64,000 nucleotides of DNA, from positions 558,001 to 622,000 of the forward strand of contig NZ_JAHSTV010000002.1 of NCBI RefSeq assembly GCF_019145235.1, in the 5' to 3' direction. Shown piece after piece: positions 10,462 to 20,068 of the stretch. The position numbers and the translations under genes are program-made. This DNA comes from Pseudomonas farris (GTDB lineage Bacteria; Pseudomonadota; Gammaproteobacteria; Pseudomonadales; Pseudomonadaceae). Within the stretch, counting starts at the first letter, position 1. The number at the start of each line of letters is the position of its first letter. The notes under the pieces were generated by a model that ran no database searches, was not told where the DNA came from, and was given only the letters and a program-made list of their open reading frames with translations.

Positions 10462-11832
10462 ATGTTCGGCTGTATGAATAAGCTTTCCCTGCTCGCAGCG
10501 ACCGTGGCGTTGCTGACGTGCAACGGCGCGATGGCCATGGGGCCGTTCGACATTTATGAGCAAGCGTTACGCAATGATCCGGTGTTCCTCGGCGCCATCA
10601 AGGAACGCGATGCAGGCCTTGAAAACCGCGCCATCGGCCGCGCCGGGCTGCTGCCCAGGATCGGTTACAACTACAACAAGGGGCGTAACACCTCCAAGGT
10701 CACTCAAATTAATGAGGGGAGACCAGACTTCACCGAGGACCGCAACTACAGCAGTTACGGTTCGACCTTGACCCTGCAACAGCCGCTGCTCGATTACGAG
10801 GCTTATGCGGCGTACCGCAAAGGCGTGGCGCAATCGCTGTTCGCTGACGAAAACTATCGTGGCAAGAGCCAGGAACTGCTGGTTCGTGTGCTGGAGAATT
10901 ACACCAAGGCGCTGTTCGCTCAGGACCAGATCGACATCGCGCGGGCCAAGAAAAAAGCCTTCGAACAGCAGTTTCAGCAGAACGAGCAGATGTTCCGCCA
11001 AGGGGAGGGCACGCGCACCGATATCCTCGAAGCCGAGTCACGTTACGAACTGGCGACCGCCGAGGAGATCGAGGCGCGCGATGAACAGGATGCGTCCTTG
11101 CGGGAGCTGGGCGCACTGATTGGCGTGCCGGCCATTGACATAGGCGACCTGACGCCGCTGGATCAGAACTTCCAGACCTTCACCCTGCAACCGGCCAATT
11201 ACGACACCTGGCACGAGATGGCGGTGGCCAATAACCCGAAACTCGCCTCCCAGCGCCAGGCGGTGGAAGTGGCGCGTTACGAAGTCGAACGCAACCGTGC
11301 CGGCCACCTGCCAAAAGTCAGCGCCTACGCCTCGGTGCGCCAGAACGAATCGGAAAGCGGCAACACCTACAACCAGCGCTACGACACCAACACCATCGGC
11401 ATTGAAGTCAATGTGCCGCTGTATGCCGGCGGCGGGGTCTCGGCCTCGACCCGGCAAGCCAGCCGAACCATGGAACAGGCCGAGTACGACCTGGACGGCA
11501 AGACCCGGGAAACCTTGATTCAGTTGCGCCGTCAGTTCAGCGCCTGCTTGTCGGGGGTCAATAAATTGCGGGCTTATCAGAAGGCATTGGTGTCGGCCGA
11601 AGCGCTGGTGGTTTCGACCAAGCAAAGCATTTTGGGCGGCGAACGGGTCAACCTCGATGCGCTGAATGCCGAACAACAACTGTTTACCACCCGCCGGGAT
11701 CTGGCTCAGGCGCGGTACGACTATTTGATGGCCTGGACCAAGTTGCACTACTACGCCGGGACCTTGAGCGAGCAGGACCTGGCCAAGGTGGATGAGGCCT
11801 TCGGTCAAGGCCGGCCAACGAAGACCCAGTAA
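10462..11832 (+). CDS. aprF: Type I secretion outer-membrane channel AprF
   Basis: TolC-like outer-membrane factor of 456 residues. A signal peptide ends near CNGAMA, before MGPFDIYEQALRNDP. The two repeated TolC-type halves are visible as long helical stretches with NxP motifs (NDPVFLGA; NNPKLASQ). ATG 10462 is preceded by GAGGA at suitable spacing; ATG 10474 is an alternative. It is the last of the three exporter genes; a REP-like structure and pspA follow. Confidence 0.94.
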   Translation: MFGCMNKLSLLAATVALLTCNGAMAMGPFDIYEQALRNDPVFLGAIKERDAGLENRAIGRAGLLPRIGYNYNKGRNTSKVTQINEGRPDFTEDRNYSSYGSTLTLQQPLLDYEAYAAYRKGVAQSLFADENYRGKSQELLVRVLENYTKALFAQDQIDIARAKKKAFEQQFQQNEQMFRQGEGTRTDILEAESRYELATAEEIEARDEQDASLRELGALIGVPAIDIGDLTPLDQNFQTFTLQPANYDTWHEMAVANNPKLASQRQAVEVARYEVERNRAGHLPKVSAYASVRQNESESGNTYNQRYDTNTIGIEVNVPLYAGGGVSASTRQASRTMEQAEYDLDGKTRETLIQLRRQFSACLSGVNKLRAYQKALVSAEALVVSTKQSILGGERVNLDALNAEQQLFTTRRDLAQARYDYLMAWTKLHYYAGTLSEQDLAKVDEAFGQGRPTKTQ

Positions 11833-11836
11833 CCCC

Positions 11837-11967
11837 TGTGGCGAGGGGGCTTGCCCCCGTTGGACGGCGAAGCCGTCGTGAAGCACGCGGCGCGATGTAT
11901 CTGAAGTTGTGCATTGCATTGTTTGGCGCCGCTTCGCGGCCCAACGGGGGCAAGCCCCCTCGCCACA
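11837..11967. repeat. REP-type inverted repeat (GTGGCGAGGGGGC family)
   Basis: TGTGGCGAGGGGGCTTGCCC at the left is matched by its inverse GGGCAAGCCCCCTCGCCACA at the right, with the centre carrying a second inverted pair around GGCGCCGCTTCGCGGC. It is a different REP subfamily from the GGGAGCGGGC units. It separates aprF from pspA. Confidence 0.9.
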
Positions 11968-12019
11968 CCGTCCCCGAACCGGGGGACTACAACTCTAAAA
12001 ACGCCAAAAAGCGAGAGTC

Positions 12020-14983
12020 ATGAACATGGATGTACAAATCAAGCCGATGTCGGTCGGCACGCTATTGCTCCTGATTGCAGCAGTGCCAGGCCCAGCCCAG
12101 GCGCTTTACCTGGAAACCGGCACTCTAGGCGATCCCGCCAGTTGGCGCTCGACGGAGTTCCAGCGCGATTGGGGCCTGGCGCGCATGCAGGCCGATCAAG
12201 CCTATGCCGCCGGCATCACTGGCAAGGGCGTGAAAATCGGCGCACTGGATTCCGGTTTCGATTCCAGCCATCCCGAATTTGCCGCCGAGCGTTATCACGC
12301 AGTGACCGCCAGTGGCAGCTATGTCGACGGCTCAGCGTTCAACGTCGACGGCACGCTCAACACCAACAACGACTCTCACGGCACCCACGTCACTGGCACC
12401 ATGGGCGCTTCCCGGGATGGCACTGGCATGCACGGCGTGGCGTACAACGCGCAAATCTATGTCGGCAACACCAACAAGAACGACAGTTTCCTGTTCGGCC
12501 CCAGCCCCGACCCGCGCTACTTCACAGCGGTCTATAACGCCCTGGCGGATGCCGGTGTACGCGCGATCAACAACAGCTGGGGCAGCCAGCCGCCGGACGT
12601 CAGCTACCGAACCCTCGACGATCTGCACGCTGCCTACGCCCAACACTGGAACAAAGGCACCTGGCTCGATGCCGCCGCCGACGTTTCGCGCCGCGGCGTG
12701 ATCAATGTGTTCAGCGCCGGCAACAGCGGTTACCCGAATGCCAGCGTGCGTTCGGCCTTGCCGTATTTTCAGCCGGACCTGGAAGGCCACTGGCTGGCAG
12801 TGTCGGGGCTGGATCAAAGCAATCAGCAGAAATACAACCAGTGCGGGATCGCCAAGTATTGGTGCATCACCACACCGGGCGCGAAGATCGACAGCACCAT
12901 TCCCGGCGGCGGTTACGCGATCAAGTCCGGCACTTCCATGGCCGCGCCGCATGCCACCGGGGCACTGGCGCTGGTGATGGAACGCTATCCGTACATGAAC
13001 AATCAGCAGGCGCTTGAGGTGCTGCTGACCACCGCAACGCAGCTCGACGGTTCGGTCACCGACGCACCAAGTACGCGCATCGGGTGGGGTGTGGCCAACC
13101 TTGAGCGGGCGATGCGCGGGCCGGGGCAATTGCTCGGGTCGTTTGACGCCAATCTGGGGGCAGGGCAAAGCGATGTCTGGAGCAACGGCATTACCGACAA
13201 GGCGCTGATTCAGCGTCAGGCCGAAGACGCCGCCGAACGCAGTGCCTGGCAACAGACGTTGAAGGACAAGGGCTGGGAGAACGGTGTCCCGGCTGGAGCC
13301 AGTCAGCAGGATCAGACCGATTACGCAGTGGGTACAGCTCGCGATTCCGCCGCCGCAAACCGAGTCTACGAAGGCAGCCTGATCAAGTCCGGTGCAGGGC
13401 GGTTGATGCTCACTGGCGACAACACTTATCGCGGCCCGACCACGGTCAATGGCGGGTTGCTGGCGGTGAACGGCTCGCTGACGTCGGCGGTCACCGTCAA
13501 TGACAGTGGCACCCTCGGCGGTAACGGACGAATCGCTGCGGTGACCGCCAATCCCGGCGGCACCGTGGCGCCCGGTAATTCCATCGGTACGTTGCAAGTC
13601 AGCGGCGATGTGACGTTTGCGCCGGGTTCGACCTATGCCGTCGAACTGTCACCCACCAGCAGCGACCAGATTATTGCGGGCGGTACGGCCACGATCAGCG
13701 GCGCCACCGTGAGCCTGTCCCTGGAAAACAGCCCGACCTTACTCAGCACCCAACAAGTGCAAAGCCTGCTGGGCAATCAGTACAACATCTTGCAAGCGGC
13801 GGGCGGGATTCAAGGCCAGTTCGGCGCGGTGCTGCCCAACTACGTGTTCATCGGCGGCAGCCTCGATTACGCCGCGACCGGCATTCAGCTGAGCATTGAG
13901 CGTAACGCCACAACCTTCGCCAGCGTCGGGCAAACGCAGAATCAGCGTTCTGTCGCCGCCGCAGTGGAAGGGCTTGGCGCGGGTAACGCGGTGTACGAAA
14001 GTCTGTTGCTGTCACCGACCGCGAGTTCGGCGCAACAAGCCTTCCAGCAGTTGTCGGGGGAAATTTACCCGGCGCTGGGCTCGGTGCTGATCAACGACAG
14101 TCGTTATCTACGCGACGCAGTGGGTGAGCGTCTCAACGAAGCCAATGGCTCCCGAAGCAACGGCTGGATCAAGGCATTGGGCGCTTGGGGCAAGACCGAT
14201 GACAGCCACGACACCGCCGGCTACACCACGTCGATTGGTGGTTTGTTGGCGGGTGTCGATGGCGCGGTGGATGACCAAACCCGTGTGGGCCTGGTCGCCG
14301 GTTATAGCGACAGCTCGGTCAGCATGGGCTCTGGAACTCACTCATCGGCGCAGGTCAACAGTTATCACTTGGGTGCCTATGCCGGCCACGAAATGGGCGC
14401 CTGGCGTCTGAGTGCCGGCGGTGCCTACAGCTGGCATCGGGCCGACATCAAACGTGACCTGCAATACGGTGACGTCAGCGCCAAACAGAAAGCCAAAGTC
14501 GATGCCGGGACCACCCAGGTGTTCGGCGAAGCGGCCTATCGCTTGAACCTACAAGCAATGGCCTTGGAGCCATTCGCCAACCTGGCTTACGTGCACCTCG
14601 ACACCGAGGGCTTCACCGAAAAAGGTGACGCCGCCGCGCTCAAAAGCCGCGGCGACCGGCGCGACGCGGTACTCAGCACCTTAGGCATGCGAGCTCTGAA
14701 AACCCTGAAGCTGTCCGGCCAGCAACAACTGGACCTGAGCGGCAGCCTCGGCTGGCAGCACAACCTGAGCAACACCGATTCCGAGGAACACCTGGCGTTT
14801 GCCAGCGGTGGCACTCCGTTCGTGGTGGAAAGCTCGCCGCTGGTTCGCGATGCGGCGCTGGTGGGCGCCCATGTCAGCCTGGCCTTGAGCCGGGATGTTC
14901 GGTTGAACCTCGATTACACCGGCCAACTGGCCCGCCGCGAGAAAAGCCACGGCGTCGGGCTGAGTCTCAATTGGCAGTTTTAA
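12020..14983 (+). CDS. pspA: Subtilisin-type autotransporter serine protease PspA
   Basis: Autotransporter of 987 residues: a signal peptide (to AVPGPAQA), an S8 subtilase passenger, a linker and a C-terminal beta-barrel. The catalytic triad is visible: Asp77 in ALDSGFD, His120 in SHGTHVTGT and Ser306 in SGTSMAAPHATG. A passenger-associated repeat (GAGRLMLTGDNTYRGPTTV, about residue 460) leads into a beta-rich linker, and the barrel covers roughly the last 270 residues, ending in Phe (LNWQF). ATG 12026 is an alternative start. It is a paralogue of the next gene, most similar in linker and barrel. Export is by the type V route, independent of AprDEF. Its target is unknown. Confidence 0.92.
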   Translation: MNMDVQIKPMSVGTLLLLIAAVPGPAQALYLETGTLGDPASWRSTEFQRDWGLARMQADQAYAAGITGKGVKIGALDSGFDSSHPEFAAERYHAVTASGSYVDGSAFNVDGTLNTNNDSHGTHVTGTMGASRDGTGMHGVAYNAQIYVGNTNKNDSFLFGPSPDPRYFTAVYNALADAGVRAINNSWGSQPPDVSYRTLDDLHAAYAQHWNKGTWLDAAADVSRRGVINVFSAGNSGYPNASVRSALPYFQPDLEGHWLAVSGLDQSNQQKYNQCGIAKYWCITTPGAKIDSTIPGGGYAIKSGTSMAAPHATGALALVMERYPYMNNQQALEVLLTTATQLDGSVTDAPSTRIGWGVANLERAMRGPGQLLGSFDANLGAGQSDVWSNGITDKALIQRQAEDAAERSAWQQTLKDKGWENGVPAGASQQDQTDYAVGTARDSAAANRVYEGSLIKSGAGRLMLTGDNTYRGPTTVNGGLLAVNGSLTSAVTVNDSGTLGGNGRIAAVTANPGGTVAPGNSIGTLQVSGDVTFAPGSTYAVELSPTSSDQIIAGGTATISGATVSLSLENSPTLLSTQQVQSLLGNQYNILQAAGGIQGQFGAVLPNYVFIGGSLDYAATGIQLSIERNATTFASVGQTQNQRSVAAAVEGLGAGNAVYESLLLSPTASSAQQAFQQLSGEIYPALGSVLINDSRYLRDAVGERLNEANGSRSNGWIKALGAWGKTDDSHDTAGYTTSIGGLLAGVDGAVDDQTRVGLVAGYSDSSVSMGSGTHSSAQVNSYHLGAYAGHEMGAWRLSAGGAYSWHRADIKRDLQYGDVSAKQKAKVDAGTTQVFGEAAYRLNLQAMALEPFANLAYVHLDTEGFTEKGDAAALKSRGDRRDAVLSTLGMRALKTLKLSGQQQLDLSGSLGWQHNLSNTDSEEHLAFASGGTPFVVESSPLVRDAALVGAHVSLALSRDVRLNLDYTGQLARREKSHGVGLSLNWQF

Positions 14984-15028
14984 TGCGGTAAACACCGATT
15001 GTGGGTGAGGGGGCTTGGCGCGATCCAT

Positions 15029-15117
15029 GTGGGAGCGGGCTTGCTCGCGAAGGCGGCGGAACAGTCAACATTGATATCGCCTGACACATCGCTTTCGCGA
15101 GCAAGCCCGCTCCCACA
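15029..15117. repeat. REP doublet (REPIN)
   Basis: Inverted GGGAGCGGGCTTGCTCGCG copies with a centre nearly identical to that of the unit at 62488-62577 (both include CCTGACACA). It sits between pspA and pspB; a short decayed REP-like piece precedes it at 15001-15023. Confidence 0.93.
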
Positions 15118-15196
15118 GGTTCCGCGCCTTCACTCAGAGGAATTGGCCCCCCCTGGCCACAAGGATTTTGCCAACACAACTAAGGACGGTAGCTCG

Positions 15197-18100
15197 ATGA
15201 TGAATAACAAGTACAACAACCTTGCCTTGCTCTGCGCATTGGCCACCCTGGGCACCGCACACGCGGCGCCCTACGTGGAAAACGGCAGAACAGGCGATCC
15301 CGATAGCTGGCGCAGCACGGAGTTCAACGCCGATTGGGGCCTGGGGGCGATCAATGCTCAGGAGGCCTATGCCGCCGGTTACACCGGCAAAGGGGTGAAA
15401 CTGGGGATTTTCGACCAACCGGTTTACGCCTTGCACCCGGAGTTTTCCGGTGCCAATAAAGTGATCACGCTGGTCACCAGTGGCATCCGCGAATACACCG
15501 ACCCGTACATTCCGGTCAAAGCCGGGGACGCCTTTCTCTATGACGGTTCGCCCTCGGTGGGCTCCAACGGCAAACTCGGTGCCCACGGCACCCACGTTGG
15601 CGGGATCGCCGCGGGCAGTCGCGATGGCGGGCCGATGCACGGCGTCGCCTTTGGTGCGCAAATCATCAGCGCCGACAACGGCGACCCGGGCCCGGAAGAC
15701 GGGATCATTCGCGGCAACGACGGCGCGGTGTACAAGGCCGGTTGGGATGCCCTGATCGCCAGCGGCGCACGGATCATCAACAACAGCTGGGGCATCGGCA
15801 TCACCGACCGCTTCGACCTGGGTGGTCGGGACCCGGCATACCCGCACTTCACCGTGCAGGACGCACAACTGCAATTCAACGAGATCCAGACTTTGCTGGG
15901 GACCAAACCCGGCGGTGCCTACGACGGCGCCATCGCCGCGGCCCGCAGTGGCATCGTGACGATCTTCGCCGCCGGCAACGACTACAACCTCAACAACCCG
16001 GACGCCATCGCCGGCCTCGGTTACTTCGTCCCGGAGATCGCGCCGAACTGGATGACCGTCGCCGCGTTGCAGAATAACCCGGACACCAGCAGCCCCGACC
16101 CTTACAACATCAGCACCTTCTCGTCGCGTTGCGGCTACACCGCGAGCTTCTGCGTGTCGGCACCGGGCAGCCGGATCTACAGTTCGATTATCAGCGGCAC
16201 CAATGCCGATGACCTGACCACCGGCTACGCCAATTACAACGGCACCTCCATGGCGGCGCCGCACGTTGCAGGCTCGGTGGCGGTGTTGATGGAACGCTTC
16301 CCGTACATGACCGGCGCGCAAGTCGCCAGTGTGCTGCGCACCACCGCCACCGACCTCGGCGCAACCGGCGTCGACTCGCTGTACGGCTGGGGCATGATCA
16401 ACCTGCGCAAAGGCATCGATGGCCCGGCCATGTTCGTGACCGAGCAGGACATTCCCGAAGAATTCCGCATCGAAGGCGCCTACGGCTCCAGCCAGTTTGT
16501 CGCGGACTTGCCGGGTATCGGCGCGATCATCGATGCCGGCAAACCCACCGAGCGTGTGTGCAATGACGTGCACTGCGGGCTCGACGTCTGGCGCAACGAC
16601 ATTTCTGGCCATGGCGGCTTGACCAAGCAGGGCATCGGCACGCTGGTGCTGACCGGCGCCAACACCTACGCTGGCCCGACCCTGGTCAATCAGGGCCGAT
16701 TGGCGATCAATGGTTCGCTGCTGTCGGCTGTCACCGTCAATAACAGCGGGATCCTCGGCGGTAACGGCAGCATCGCGGCGCTGACCGCGAAAAGCGGCGG
16801 TACCGTGGCCCCCGGCAATTCCATCGGCACCCTGCAGGTGGCGGGCGACGTGGTTTTCGAACCTGGCTCGACCTATGCCGTAGAGCTGTCGCCCACCAGC
16901 AGCGACCAGATCATCGCCGACGGCAAGGCGATCATCGAGGGCGCAACCGTCAGCCTGTCTCTGGAAAACAGCCCGACATTGCTGACCACCAGTGAAGCGA
17001 AATCCCTGCTCGGCAATCAGTACAACATCCTGCAAGCGGCCGGCGGAATCGAAGGGCGCTTTGGTGCGGTGCTGCCGGATTACCTGTTTATCGGTGGCAG
17101 TCTCGACTACTCGGCTAGTGGCATTCAACTGGCAGTGGTGCGTAACGCGACGTCCTTCACCAGCGCTGGCCAAACCCCGAACCAACGCGCCGTGGCCGCT
17201 GCCGCCGAGCAGCTGGGGGCAGGCAATCCGCTCTACGAAACCCTGCTGCTGTCGCCGACCGCTGCTGTCGCGCAACAAGCGTTCCAGCAACTCTCCGGTG
17301 AGATTCATCCGGCAATCGGCACGCTGCTGATCAACGACAGCCGTTACCTGCGCGATGCAGTCGGCGAGCGTCTGCGTGAGCACGATCTGTTCGACGCCGG
17401 GGCACCCACCGATGACCGCAGCAACGCCTGGCTCAAAGTACTCGGTGCCTGGGGCAAGAGCGATGGCGGGGATGACAACGCCAGTTCCAACAGCTCCATT
17501 GGCGGGCTGCTGGCCGGTGTCGATGGCTTGATCACTGAAGATACGCGACTGGGTTTCGTCACCGGTTATAGCGACAGCTCGTTGAGCATGGGCGATGGCA
17601 CGCACTCGTCGGCATCGGTCGACAGCTACCACTTGGGTGCCTACCTGGGCCATGAAATCGACGCGCTGCGCCTGAGCGTCGGTGGCGCTTACAGCTGGCA
17701 TCGCATCGACGTCAAACGTGACCTGCAATTTAACGGCGTCAGCGGCAAGCAGAAATCCAAACGCGATGCGACCTCCGCGCAACTGTTCACCGAAGCGGCG
17801 TATCGCCTGGACCTGCAACCGATCGCTCTGGAGCCATTCATTAACTTGGCCTACGTGCACTTGAACACTGAAAGCTTCAGCGAAAAAGGTGATGCCGCCG
17901 CGCTCAAGGGCGGTGAAAACAACCGCGACGTGATGCTTTCGACCCTTGGCTTGCGGGCGAGCAAAGCCATTGCGTTGTCCGACCAGCAACAGCTGGAACT
18001 GTCCGGCACGCTCGGCTGGCAGCACAACCTGAGCAACACCCGTTCCGAAGACCACCTGGCCTTCGTCAACGGCAACACCGCGTTCAGCGTGCAAAGCGTG

Positions 18101-18247
18101 TCCATGGACCGCGATGCCGCGGTGGTCGGTGCCCGTGCGGGATTGGCGCTGGGCCGTGATACCCGTTTGAACCTGGATTACAACGGGCTGCTCGGCTCCC
18201 GGGAAAAAGACCACGGTGTGGGCCTGACCCTGGACTGGCAGTTCTGA
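15197..18247 (+). CDS. pspB: Subtilisin-type autotransporter serine protease PspB
   Basis: Second S8 autotransporter, 1016 residues. The start is ATG 15197 (MMNNKYNNLALLCALATL), with AAGGA about 9 bases upstream and a signal peptide ending ATLGTAHA; the frame is open further upstream, but that part is REP sequence. Catalytic residues are Asp73 (GIFDQPV), His130 (GAHGTHVGG) and Ser351 (NGTSMAAPHVAG). The Asp motif is D-Q-P rather than the usual D-[ST]-G. The linker (LVLTGANTYAGPTLVNQGRL and following) and beta-barrel closely follow PspA, ending LDWQF. A 23-base gap to the first lipase gene suggests one transcript. Predicted surface or released protease; substrate unknown. Confidence 0.92.
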   Translation: MMNNKYNNLALLCALATLGTAHAAPYVENGRTGDPDSWRSTEFNADWGLGAINAQEAYAAGYTGKGVKLGIFDQPVYALHPEFSGANKVITLVTSGIREYTDPYIPVKAGDAFLYDGSPSVGSNGKLGAHGTHVGGIAAGSRDGGPMHGVAFGAQIISADNGDPGPEDGIIRGNDGAVYKAGWDALIASGARIINNSWGIGITDRFDLGGRDPAYPHFTVQDAQLQFNEIQTLLGTKPGGAYDGAIAAARSGIVTIFAAGNDYNLNNPDAIAGLGYFVPEIAPNWMTVAALQNNPDTSSPDPYNISTFSSRCGYTASFCVSAPGSRIYSSIISGTNADDLTTGYANYNGTSMAAPHVAGSVAVLMERFPYMTGAQVASVLRTTATDLGATGVDSLYGWGMINLRKGIDGPAMFVTEQDIPEEFRIEGAYGSSQFVADLPGIGAIIDAGKPTERVCNDVHCGLDVWRNDISGHGGLTKQGIGTLVLTGANTYAGPTLVNQGRLAINGSLLSAVTVNNSGILGGNGSIAALTAKSGGTVAPGNSIGTLQVAGDVVFEPGSTYAVELSPTSSDQIIADGKAIIEGATVSLSLENSPTLLTTSEAKSLLGNQYNILQAAGGIEGRFGAVLPDYLFIGGSLDYSASGIQLAVVRNATSFTSAGQTPNQRAVAAAAEQLGAGNPLYETLLLSPTAAVAQQAFQQLSGEIHPAIGTLLINDSRYLRDAVGERLREHDLFDAGAPTDDRSNAWLKVLGAWGKSDGGDDNASSNSSIGGLLAGVDGLITEDTRLGFVTGYSDSSLSMGDGTHSSASVDSYHLGAYLGHEIDALRLSVGGAYSWHRIDVKRDLQFNGVSGKQKSKRDATSAQLFTEAAYRLDLQPIALEPFINLAYVHLNTESFSEKGDAAALKGGENNRDVMLSTLGLRASKAIALSDQQQLELSGTLGWQHNLSNTRSEDHLAFVNGNTAFSVQSVSMDRDAAVVGARAGLALGRDTRLNLDYNGLLGSREKDHGVGLTLDWQF

Positions 18248-18270
18248 TTTGACGCTAAGGAAGCAAGAAC

Positions 18271-19971
18271 ATGGGACTGTTTGATTACAAAAATGCCGGC
18301 AGTGAGGCCGGCAAGGCGCTGTACTCCGACGCGATCGCGCTGACGCTCTACGCGTACACGCCGACCGGCCAGCCACTGCCGGTGACCGCTTGGGCGCCGA
18401 TTGGCGCGGCAGCGTTGGGCTACCAGGGCAACGTCGGCGCTCAAGGCACCTTCTATGGTGAGAAGGACGGCTTCACCAGCGCCGAAGCCGAAATCCTCGG
18501 TAAATACGACGGGGCAGGGAAGCTGATCGGCATCGGTATCGCCTTCCGTGGCACTGGTGGCCTGGGCTACAGCGACACTTTCGGCGACATGAAAAACAAT
18601 CTGCTGGCCGCGGTCGGCCCGGTGGATTACGCGACGAACTACGCGAAAAACGCCTTCGACACTTTGCTCAAGGACGTCGCCGCGTTCGCCATCACCCACG
18701 GCCTGAGTGCCAAAGACGTACTGGTCAGCGGGCATAGCCTCGGCGGGTTAGGGGTCAACAGCCTGGCGGAGTTGAGCGGCAATAACTGGGGCGGTTTCTT
18801 CAAGGACGCCAACTACATTGCCTTCGCCTCGCCGACCCAAAGCGCCACCGGCAACAACGTGCTGAACATCGGCTACGAGAACGACCCGGTGTTTCGAGTG
18901 CTCGACGGCACCACCTTCAGCAGTGGCTCGCTGGGCAAGCACGACGGTCATCAGGATTCGGCGACCAACAACATCGTCAACTTCAATGACCAGTACGCTT
19001 CCACTGCGCAAAACCTGGTGCCGTTCAGCATCCTCAATCCGCTGAACTGGTCGGCCCATGGTTCGTTGGGTTATGCCGACGGCTTGAACCGGGTGATCGA
19101 CTCACGCTTCTACGACCTCACCGACAAAGACTCGACGCTGATCGTGTCCAACCTGTCGGAAGCGTCCCGAGGCACCACTTGGGTCGAGGACCTGGGCCGC
19201 AGCGGTGAGCCCCACACCGGCAGCACGTTCATCATTGGCACCGACAGCAATGACTTGCTCAAGGGCGGCACGGGCAATGACTTCATCGAAGGCCGTGACG
19301 GTAACGACCGGTTCCGCGATGACGGCGGCTACAACCTGCTGCTGGGTGGCAAGGGCAGCAACACCTTCGAGCTGCAGAAACCGTTGCAGAACTTCAGCGT
19401 TGCCAATGACGGCGACGGCACGCTGTATGTGCGCGACGCCTACGGCGGCATCAGCCTGACCCGCGACATCGGCGCGCTGGTGAGCAAGGAATCGGGCGCG
19501 TGGTGGGGCAGCAAGGACGTCACCTACAACGTCACCGCCAATGGCTTACTCAATGGCAGTGAACTGACCCACTACAACCATTCGCTCAATGGCAATGTTT
19601 ACGGCAACACGCTGGTGGCCAGTGTCGACGGTGACTGGCTGTTCGGCAATGCCGGCGACGACCTGCTGCGCAGCGACAAAAGTCAGGTGACCTTCGTCGG
19701 TGGCGCGGGCAATGACGTGATGCATGCCTCGGGGAGCGGCAACAACACTTTCCTGTTCAGCGGCGCCTTCGGCTTCGACGCGATCAATGGCTACCAGGGC
19801 AGCGACAAACTGGTGTTCATGGGCGTCCAGGGCGCGGGGCAGGGCTATGACTACGCGCAGCATGCGACCCAGACCGGCAACGACACTGTGCTCAAGATTG
19901 GCGATTACGCCGTAACGCTGGTGGGCGTGGGTCTGGATAATCTCTCGGCTTCGGGAATTACGTTTGCGTAA
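18271..19971 (+). CDS. Family I.3 lipase/polyurethanase lacking lid-1 (PueB-like)
   Basis: Extracellular serine esterase of 566 residues exported by AprDEF. The triad is Ser156 in GHSLGG, Asp205 in YENDPVF and His263 in SAHGS. RTX repeats (GGTGNDFIEGRDGNDRF) and C-terminal ND-rich strands follow, and there is no N-terminal signal peptide. Compared with the next gene's 617-residue protein it lacks 48 residues between about residue 30 and Tyr51, where family I.3 lipases carry the first calcium-dependent lid. Its length matches the ~565-residue polyurethanase PueB type described in fluorescent pseudomonads. Ribosome site AAGGAAG precedes ATG 18271. It may prefer soluble or short esters; this is inference. 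Confidence 0.9.
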   Translation: MGLFDYKNAGSEAGKALYSDAIALTLYAYTPTGQPLPVTAWAPIGAAALGYQGNVGAQGTFYGEKDGFTSAEAEILGKYDGAGKLIGIGIAFRGTGGLGYSDTFGDMKNNLLAAVGPVDYATNYAKNAFDTLLKDVAAFAITHGLSAKDVLVSGHSLGGLGVNSLAELSGNNWGGFFKDANYIAFASPTQSATGNNVLNIGYENDPVFRVLDGTTFSSGSLGKHDGHQDSATNNIVNFNDQYASTAQNLVPFSILNPLNWSAHGSLGYADGLNRVIDSRFYDLTDKDSTLIVSNLSEASRGTTWVEDLGRSGEPHTGSTFIIGTDSNDLLKGGTGNDFIEGRDGNDRFRDDGGYNLLLGGKGSNTFELQKPLQNFSVANDGDGTLYVRDAYGGISLTRDIGALVSKESGAWWGSKDVTYNVTANGLLNGSELTHYNHSLNGNVYGNTLVASVDGDWLFGNAGDDLLRSDKSQVTFVGGAGNDVMHASGSGNNTFLFSGAFGFDAINGYQGSDKLVFMGVQGAGQGYDYAQHATQTGNDTVLKIGDYAVTLVGVGLDNLSASGITFA

Positions 19972-20068
19972 AAGCTGCATGCACTAGAGGCTCCGGGGCG
20001 CCTCGTGATTGAGACGTCCTGGCTGTGAGCTATCTCTGACAATTCCAACAAAGAGAGAGGCAATACCA

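Noticed and set aside
12332..13597. 421-codon open frame opposite pspA
   Set aside because: Antisense shadow of the subtilase region, with no domain or start signal.
15134..18376. 1080-codon open frame on the minus strand opposite pspB
   Set aside because: It is an antisense shadow of GC-rich third positions. It runs through the whole autotransporter gene and a REP doublet, has no ribosome site and its sequence is low-complexity.
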